This document shows, one piece after another, positions 56,241 through 64,000 of a stretch of DNA of 64,000 nt. Every line of letters begins with the position of its first letter. Positions within the stretch are counted from its first letter, which is position 1. The stretch covers positions 48,857,429 to 48,921,428 of the forward strand of contig CM049312.1 of assembly GCA_026874595.1 (NCBI GenBank). Direction: 5' to 3'. Position numbers and translations under genes: made by a program. This DNA is from Sipunculus nudus. Taxonomy: Eukaryota; Annelida; Sipuncula; Golfingiida; Sipunculidae. A model generated the notes under the pieces. That model made no database searches. It saw nothing but the letters and a program-made list of their open reading frames with translations, and had not been told where the DNA came from.

Positions 56241-57560
56241 GTGAGTGGTACCACCTGTCTGGTTTACAAGAACACTTTCCAAGATGGATGAACATGCCAA
56301 ATTTCAGACCAATACCTTGACCCACTCCTGAGATATGAGCAATTTTCACCCAAAGCACATGTACGGATGGATGCTATTGGAAAACGAATGCAGATGGCAC
56401 CACCAGTCTTGAGTACAATTGGGAGGAGTCCAAGATCTATGGATATGAACAATTTCAGGCCAATACTGCAAATTACTCCTGAAAAAAAGGGCATTTATTT
56501 ATTTTACAAAAACAAAGGTAGGTGGCACCTGCTGCCTGGTTTATGAGAAAACTTTCTAAGATTGTTGGACATTATCAAATTTCAGACCAATATGAGCAAT
56601 TTTTAACTAAAGAACATGTACAGATGGACGCCACAGCGAAAGGATTGCTGATGGCGCCACCAGTCTTGAGAAAAAGATGGAGGAGTCCAACATCTATGGA
56701 TATGCACAAATTCAGGCCAATAGGGCAAATCACTCTGCAGAATAGAGCAATAATTTATTCTACAGCTAGGGACCTAGGGGTTTCGATGCTCAACCATATT
56801 TGTCAATAAGGACATTTTGAAGAAATTTTTCAAAATGATGGGCCTGTGACCTTCACCTTTGACCTCTGGACCCTGAAAATCAAAATGTTTCTTACTTAAG
56901 TGGTGGGTCATTAATAGATCAAGTTTGAAGCCTCTTTGTTTAGCTAAACAGAATTATCATCCATAAACTAATTTGTGAATTGATGGGCCCTGTGATCTTG
57001 ACCTTTGACCCTGAGACACCAAATCACAAAGAATCTTCCCCCATAGGCAGGTGAGTAATATCTTGAAGATGGAAGGTTTGTGATGAAAAGTTTGGCTTAA
57101 AATGCATACACATTTCTTTTAAAGAAATGGGTCTTGTGGCCTTGACCTTTGACCACCAAAATCAACAGGGTTCTTACTTTAGTTGTGAGGCATATATAAC
57201 TTAAGTTTGAAACCAATATGTCAAACTAAACTGTATTTATCATTTGGAAACTAAATTGTGAACAGATGGCCCCTCTGACCTTGACCTCTGACCTCAAATT
57301 CATTTATGCTCTCTCTATACTGGCAAGTCAGCTAAATGTGAAAGATGGGAAGATATTGGAGGTTTTTACAACAAGCCCAATAGCTCGGAGGATATAGGTC
57401 ACAGTGACCTAATTTCAGATTTCTGAAGAGATTTTTTATTGACCTCCTTGGATGTTCACTAAGAAATTTCTAGGACCAGCAGTTACCATTTGTGCCCTGC
57501 TGACGGACGACGGACAAAGCACCATTCTATATCTCTGATGACTTACAGTCAGCTGAGCTA
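56241..57560 (+). mobile_element. Mixed core fragments ending in a D-type hairpin
   Basis: Short units with GATGGCACCACCAGTCTTGAG (56394) and a D-like start at 56766 (CTAGGGACCTAGGGGTTTCG). TGACCT-rich units follow, and finally a D-type core and hairpin at 57530-57560, preceded by GACGGACGACGGAC. It is a mosaic with no single clear element. Confidence 0.55.
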
Positions 57561-58495
57561 AAAACAGGATGGTAGGTGGTGCTACCCGTCTGGTTTATGA
57601 GAAAACTTACCAAGACTGATGGACAATACCATACACCACTGAAGAGATATGAGCAAATGTACGGACGAATTCCACATAATAACGATTACAGATAGCACCA
57701 CCAGTCTTGAATAAAAGATGGTGGTATCCAAGATCAATGGACATGCACAATTTCAGGCTTACCTGTCCATTAGTTTTAGACTTAAAATGCTCACAGTACT
57801 GTCAAGTGACATGGATGGGGTATTAAAAGGCATGAAAACAAGGAAAGGACAGAAGGTGAAGCCACTTCTTCTGTAGAAGACAAAACTATTAAGATCTTCA
57901 GTCAATTTGAATTTTGGACCAATCAATGTATCCCTTATTGAGATATTTGTGATTATCACCATATATGGCAATATTCAAGGTCAAAGCCACTCTCATAGGA
58001 AAGATCATGACCCTTATTTTAATATACATCATCCCATAACCCACGTCTATGTATATGAATAATATGAAAGAAATTTGTCCATTTGTTTTTGACTTATAAT
58101 GTTCACAGTACTGTTGAGTGGCAATGATGGGAGAATAAAGGGAACAAAAACAAGAAAAGGATAACAGGTGGCGCCACAAGTTTCCAGTACATGACAACAT
58201 TATCCAAGATCTTCAGTCAAGTTGATTTTTGGATCAATCTATGCAAGATTTCTTGAGATATTTAAGAATTTGAGATTTTCCCCCAAAATGGACCTATTCA
58301 GGGTCAAGGTCACTCTGAGTAAAGGTCATGACACCATTTTTAATAGGCTTTGTCCCCTCACCCATATCTATGCACATGTCAAGTTTGGTAAAGATCTGTT
58401 AAATATTTTTTTAGTTATCACACCCAAATAAAATTTCTGCTGTGGCTGCAGCAGCGACGGCAGCACAACAATGCTTAAACCATAGGATCCCGACG
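57561..58495 (+). mobile_element. B-type core with decayed B 3' end
   Basis: Units with CACAGTACTGTCAAGTG, AGAAAAGGATAACAGGTGGC and GTCAAGGTCACT follow the order of 13380-13800. The end (CAGCAGCGACGGCAGC, ATAGGATCCCGACGTTGTGT) retains the left arm, but the right arm is missing; a D-type unit (GGCACCACTAGTCTGCAGG) follows at once. Confidence 0.65.
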
Positions 58496-58855
58496 TTGTG
58501 TGGCACCACTAGTCTGCAGGAACTGATGGGACTCCTCATGATCAATATGTATGCCAAAAATCATGACCATCAGTGCTGTAGTTATTGAGATACTGCAGTT
58601 TTTGTATGAAATTTTTTACTATTCTGGGGGAGTACTTAGAGCCCTATAGTTCAAAGGATGTTGGTAACAGAAACCTAATTCCTGGTTTCCAAGTGAATTT
58701 TTTATGGATCTCCCTGGATGTCAAGTAAGAAGATTCCAGATCCAGTGGTTATGATTTATGCCCTGTTAACAGATGGAAAGCTGGACAGACAGACAGACGG
58801 AAGACAGACAAAGTGTGATCACTATAGCTCAGATGACTTTCGGTCAGCTAAGCTA
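58496..58855 (+). mobile_element. Single D-type unit with 3' hairpin
   Basis: One core unit with ACAGAAACCTAATTCCTGG, then GACAGACAGACGGAAGACAG and the hairpin at 58825-58855 (TAGCTCAGATGAC..GTCAGCTAAGCTA). Confidence 0.7.
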
Positions 58856-59950
58856 ACAAGTGACCCATGGGTCATCAAGCTCAGCTGACTGACATGGTGA
58901 CAATATGTCCTTGCACAGACAACCAATTAAGGTAATGTAAGTGGCATCATTGTTCATGCATATCAGCTTAAGTTCAACAAGACCCATAAGCTGAACAAAT
59001 CTGATGACAAACCAAGCAGCCTTTCATGAAAAATCTAGCAATATGTGTGTATTTTACATTATTTCTAGGGTGCTTAAACATACCCCAAAACTCTGAGAAT
59101 ATAGTTCACTGTGACCCAATTTCAGGTTTCTGTGGAGAACTTTTGAGGAACTCTCAGGATGTCGAGTTAGAAGATTCTCGGCCCAAAGGTTATGATTTGT
59201 GCCCTACTTTGGTATCAAATTTTCAATTATTCTGAGGGGTCCTTATATTTATAAGCCCTATAGCTCAGAAAATATGGGTAGCGGAGACCTAAATACACAT
59301 TTCCAAGGAGGTTTTCATAGACCTCCCTGGATTTTAGGTTAGAGGATTCCAGGTCCAATGTTTATGATTTGTGCCCTGCTTGGGTATCAAATTTTTCATT
59401 ATTCTGGAGGGTTCTTTGGGGTCCCATAGCTTGAAGAATATGGGTACCAGAGACCTAATTTCAGGTTTCCATGGAGACTTTTCATGTACCTCTCTGGATG
59501 TAAAGTGGGAAAATTCTATGTCTAGTTGTTACAATTTGAGCCCTGTTAACAGATGAAGGCATCTTTTGAGGTTTCAAAAATAGATAACAAAATAGTAAAA
59601 AATTGAAAAAAATACAGGTGGCACCACCAGTCTGCAGAAACTGATGAAAAACTCCATGATGAATATCCATGCAAAGAATCATGGTGATCAATGCATTAGT
59701 TATTCAGAAACTTGGGCTTTTGTATCAAATTTTTCATTATTCTGGAGGGTTCTTTGGAGTCCCATAGCTTGAAGAATATGGGTACCAGAAACCCTTATTC
59801 CAGGTTTCCTAAGGAGACTTTTCATGGATCTATCTTCATGTAAAGTTAGAAGATTCCAGGTCCAGTGTTTACGATTTGTGCCCTGTTAACAGATTACCAC
59901 ATCTTTTAAGGTCTCAAAAATAGAGGAAAAATATTGTTAAAAATCGAAAA
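58856..59950 (+). mobile_element. Family D element lacking its 3' hairpin
   Basis: It starts immediately after the previous hairpin with ACAAGTGACCCATGGGTCAT. The internal order (GACATGGTGACAATATGTCC, then several core units) matches 49960 onward. It stops at AAATCGAAAACAAGGGACCT, where another D start begins at 59951. Confidence 0.7.
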
Positions 59951-61130
59951 CAAGGGACCTATGGGTCACTGTGCTCAGCTGACGTTAACCTTGAAGGTAA
60001 AAATCTAAAATAATATCAAATGGAGATAAAGTGTAAGATGGAGAGGTAATAAAGGCCATGGTTGGTTTGTATGATTGGTTTGTATTGATGAGCAAGAAAT
60101 TGTTGCAAAAAATATTTTGTGACCTGACCATGTGTTTCCTAATGTTGAAACTAAAGCATGTGAGCAGTTTGTGAACAAATGATCTGTACTATTACCATGA
60201 TCATAAGTTGGTTTTTCGATTAACTGTTGACATTACAGTAGTTTATACATTTGTTCAATTGAATTTTTTTTTTGTATAATAAATATTATTAAATATATAT
60301 GTATTTTTTTTATGAAATGTATACAGTTGAAATATAGCTAATTAACAACATAAAACAGGGCAAACAAAGCCTGATCACAAATTCTGCTGAGGCAGGAAAA
60401 TAATGAACAAATGTTTGTATTAAATCCTCATTTTTTTATCACGTCAATTATTTTCTAATTTAAGTTTATATTTCTATACATTTCCAATTTAACATATATA
60501 TCTGAATATAAAAGTTGATTCATAATTCTCAATTGCATCATCATAAATCTCAATCTTGTCAGATAACACCACATCTTGCATACAAATGTTTATTTATTTT
60601 TTACCACAAAAATATATCTTTTAAATCTGCAAAACAATAAATATCTAAAAATAATACTTGATTTAGATTTCACAATTTTTAATTGTGTCTTTATTTATCC
60701 ATAATGTGCTTCATATTTTATAATAATTTAAGCATACTGATGGGTTCAATTATATTTGTTAAAATCATTAAAAGAAAATTGATTTCTTTAAAAATGCTAC
60801 ATTACACAACATTGCATCTTCTGGATTACACCTTGAATTATTTTTTCAAGGAAAGTTTTTGCATATCGGAGTGGAAACAGCATTACAATTAAGGAGATAC
60901 AGTGAAAACAATAACAATTACTGCATAACACTTGGTGGGTTGGGTTTGCGGGAGGGGGGGGGGGGGGGGGGTGATTGGGGTGGTGATATGAGAATAACTG
61001 TACACCTGTCACAGCAGGGGATCTCCCCCAGTGACTGTAACAAATCAGAAACCCTGGCATAGCTGACTTCCAGTGACCTGGAGTGGGACCCTGCATCTGT
61101 AATCAAAGCAAGTGACTACAGAAAAAAAAA
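59951..61130. other. D-type start followed by AT-rich low-copy DNA
   Basis: ACAAGGGACCTATGGGTCAC followed by GCTCAGCTGAC opens it. After ~60 bp it becomes AT-rich without landmarks. A G-rich run with about 17 consecutive G lies at about 60950-60971. No gene recognised. Confidence 0.5.
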
Positions 61131-61837
61131 TCAATAACTAGCTTAATTTTCAAGCTTTTATTTTCAAATTTCAGATTTAGACAAACTAAATATTTATGTT
61201 TACATGCGTTGAAAATTAAATCAATGGTGCTTACAGGAAAAAAACGTGCCATGATCAAAGTTGGGCAAAATTTAAGGTACTGATTTTTTTTTTATGCTAA
61301 TAACTTAAAAAATTTACAAAATTCAGATCTAATTTTGGGTAAACAATTGAATCTTAATTTAACATAGTTATATACTTGAGAAAATTGACTCTATTTTCAA
61401 TATTTTTCATGTTAAGTGAGTTATTATTTTTCCTGATTTTTTTCAAAGTCCATTATGTTTGGGCCCATAACTTAAAGAATTTATACTTTACAGACTTAAT
61501 TTCTGGCATGTACATAGGAACTATATAGAGGAATATTTATGGTAAATATGAGGAAAAACAGATGAGTCGTTTTGATATTAGGCAGTCCTGAAGTGTGAAA
61601 ATAGGATTTTAATAAAAAATTGAGGTTTTTCCTTAATTTCTCAAAGGAACGAAGTTGCAAAGACCCAGTTTTCGGCTTGGTAGGAGATCTTGGGGACATC
61701 TAACATTATGCTGAATTTTGGATTCCTAGGTCATACGGTTTCAAAACGTGCCACATCTACGGACGGACGGACAGACGGATGGACGACAGACAATGGACCA
61801 CGACTATCGCTCAGATGACTTATAGTCAGCTGAGCTA
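61131..61837 (+). mobile_element. Family G element with D-type 3' hairpin
   Basis: All G landmarks are in order, from GTGCCATGATCAAAGTTGGG to TCATACGGTTTCAAAACGTG. Then GGACGGACGGACAGACGGAT and the hairpin at 61807-61837 (TCGCTCAGATGAC..CTGAGCTA). Confidence 0.78.
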
Positions 61838-62369
61838 AAAATACAGGTGGCGCCACCAGTCTGCAGAAACTGATGACAAGCTCCCTGATTTATATCCACA
61901 CAAAGAATCATGGTGATTAATGCATTAGTTGTTCAGACACTTGAGCTTTTGCATCAAAGTTTTCATTATTCTGGGGGGTACTTCGAAGCCCCATAGCTGT
62001 AAGAATATGGGGTACAGAGACATAATTCAAGGTTTCCAAGTAGACTTTTCATGGACCTCTCTGGATGTAAAGTGAGAAGATTCCAGGTCCACCCTTTACG
62101 ATTTGTGCTCTGTTAACAGTTGACAGCATTTTTGGATGTCTCAAAAATAGAGAAAACAAGGGACCTATGGGTCACGGCGCTCAGCTGTTATATATGATAA
62201 ACAAGGCCTACAGGCCTAATGCAAACCTGTGCAAAGTAGGAGTATGAAAGGAGGTTTATTTTAAAATTTAATATTGATCATCTTAAGTCCTGCATATCTA
62301 CCTTAGTCATTATGAAATCAGCAAAATGGACATTTCAAACCTGCAAGTTTCAGACTAGGACATTTTAAA
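61838..62369 (+). mobile_element. One D-type core unit, then two start-like ends
   Basis: The unit starts AGGTGGCGCCACCAGTCTGC at 61845. At 62157 a D start (ACAAGGGACCTATGGGTCAC) and at 62200 the AAGGCCTACAGGCCTAATG start follow with nothing after that I can assign. The same pair of starts is found near 48953 and 49214. Confidence 0.6.
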
Positions 62370-63550
62370 ACCAGAATATGGGTAGTCGACAAGCGACTAT
62401 GTGTATCCACAGAAATCATAGTGGGACGGGTGAAGTGAGGCATGGATTAAGTGACAAGGGGAATAGAGTGAGGTGTGTTGCATATAAGCATGGATGTCTG
62501 CAGCTTAAACAGGAATGTAGGTGGTGCCACCAGTCATAAAATCGAGAAAATTGTCCAGGATGTATAAACCTGCAAAATTTCAGGTGGAAAAGTCAAACCA
62601 CTGCTGAGATATGAGTGATTTTATCCCAAGGCAGATGAACAGATGGACCCTGTGCATTATTGGTAACAGGTGGCGCCACCAGTTTTGCGTATGATGAAGA
62701 GCTATGTGAGATCTATACACATGCAAATTTTTGGCCCAATCAGTCAAACGGTTTCCGAAATATGAGCATGGATGTCTGCAGAGAAAATGTGAATGTAGGT
62801 GGCGCCACCTGTCATAAAATCGAGAAAGCTGTCCAGGATATATAAACCTGCAAATTTAAGGTGGAAAAGTCAAACTTCTGTTGAGATATGAGTGATTTTA
62901 TCCTAAGGCAGATGTACAGATAGATGCTGTGCATAAATGGTTGCAGGTGGCGCCACAAGTTTTGCCTATGATGAAGAGCTATGTGAGATCTATATACATG
63001 CAAAATTTTAGCCCAATAAGTCAAACAGTTCCTGAGATATGAGCTTGGATGTCTGCAATGTAAACATGAATGTAGGTGGCGCTACCTTTCATAAAATCGA
63101 CAAAGCTGTCCAGGATATATAAACCTGCAAAATTTCAAAGTGGAAAAGTCAAACCACTGCTGAGATATGAGTGATTTTATCCCAAGGCAGATGAACAGAT
63201 GGACGCTGTGCAAAAATGGTTGCAGGTGGCGCCACCATTTTTAGTGTATGTTATAAAGCTATCAAAGGGCTACATTTGTGCAAAATTTTTAGCCTGATCG
63301 GTCAAACTGTTCCCGAGATATGTGGGTTTATGTGTGGAAACAGACGCACAAATGGACGCTGGGCGGGGGAAAGGTCAAAGGTCAACCAAAAATGAGGGCA
63401 CAACAGTTCACATGTGACCGATCATAATTCCGAATTTTAAAAAATTTTGCCCAGTGGTTATGGAGGAGTTCTCTGGAAACCTATGCGGCAATGGTAGCAG
63501 CGTTGGCGTCTGACTGAAAACAGAGTATCAGCAAAACTCTGGCTGATACA
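62370..63550 (+). mobile_element. Family A element, complete but diverged
   Basis: Start ACCAGAATATGGGTAGTCGA with arms AGTCG-ACAAG-CGACT. Core palindromes at about 62669 and 62799, with variants at 62519, 62946 and 63077 and an intact one at 63225. It ends in the hairpin 63525-63549, GTATCAGC-AAAACTCTG-GCTGATAC. Compared with other A copies, both hairpin arms carry matching changes (see findings). Confidence 0.83.
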
Positions 63551-64000
63551 ATGATTGTAGCTGGCACCACCAGTCTTATATACAACACAGAGATATATAA
63601 ATATGCCCAATGTCAGACTGATATGTCAAACTCCTCCTGTGAAATAAGCAGGGACATACACTGTGCAAAAATTATTGTAGGTGGCGCCACCAGTCTTGTA
63701 CACTATAAAGCTACCCGATATATATAAACATGCCCAATTTTAGGCTGATGTATCAAATTCCTCTGTAGAAATAAGCAGGCGCATACACTGCAAAAGTCAA
63801 TGTAGGTGGCACCACCTGTCTTGTAAAAGAGAATACCATCAAAGACACACAGACAGGTCAAAATATCAGTCCAATACATCAAACTTCCCCAGAGTTTGAT
63901 GCACTGGGCTGACAAGGCTTAGGTGAGTAAGGAAGTTGCCCCAGAGTGACCTGTGACAAATTGCTGCCTCAAGCTACTGCACTGAGTGAACTCTTGACCT
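63551..64000. repeat. Diverged core units, cut by the window edge
   Basis: Three short units are marked by AGCTGGCACCACCAGTCTTA, AGGTGGCGCCACCAGTCTTG (63680) and AGGTGGCACCACCTGTCTTG (63804), about 124 bp apart, as also near 49535. No 3' end before the edge. Confidence 0.6.

Overview
This is eukaryotic, AT-rich, non-coding-dominated DNA, most likely from a bivalve mollusc. The main reason is that most of the window consists of modular repeats with a ~140-180 bp core, often paired into ~280-340 bp dimers. The core is followed by a short GACGG/GACA-type microsatellite and then a 3' terminal hairpin. That is the known layout of bivalve 'pearl'/BIV160-type elements, which are thought to be non-autonomous Helentron-like (HINE) transposons. 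I cannot name the species; a heterodont clam is my guess. No complete host protein gene is recognisable.

Layout. 1-5680: a 39-bp tandem satellite with higher-order organisation. 5681-6861: low-copy DNA with one hydrophobic minus-strand ORF. 6862-29732: a near-continuous pile of nested pearl/HINE-like elements. For this report I call the families A (5' ACTAGAATACGGG, 3' hairpin GTATCCGC..GCGGATAC), B (5' ACTAGATATTTCTTGGC, 3' hairpin GTATCCC..GGGGATAC, core rich in TGACCT half-sites), C (5' ACTAGATGTGTCGG, 3' hairpin TATGCCCC..GGGGGCATA), D (5' ACAAGTGACCCATGGGTC, 3' hairpin TAGCTCAG..CTGAGCTA) and G (a separate core that borrows a D-type 3' end). A tRNA-derived SINE with target-site duplications sits at 18357-18765. 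29855-30310: a ~50-bp minisatellite. 30908-36182: an A-type fragment split by a DIRS-type tyrosine-recombinase retrotransposon (31475-35888) with perfect 45-bp inverted terminal repeats. 36312-41082: a B element enclosing a 407-bp tandem repeat, a complete A element and a 310-bp inverted-repeat MITE. 41083-42740: a CpG-rich low-copy zone that looks like a promoter. 42748-43492: an AT microsatellite and a hAT-type MITE. 43501-47900: strongly T-rich low-copy DNA. 47900-64000: more A/B/C/D/G elements, including near-complete D (49960-50910), C (53013-54361) and A (62370-63550) copies.

The only recognisable protein-coding system is the DIRS element. It has a gag-like ORF, then reverse transcriptase, RNase H, a methyltransferase-like region and a tyrosine recombinase. 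The catalytic motifs are still visible, but several reading-frame breaks leave this copy non-autonomous. The most unusual feature of the window is that the A, B, C and D families have unrelated end sequences but share one end grammar: ACTAG-like start, short hairpin, motif X, tandem core, microsatellite, and a terminal hairpin whose right arm is the exact complement of X.
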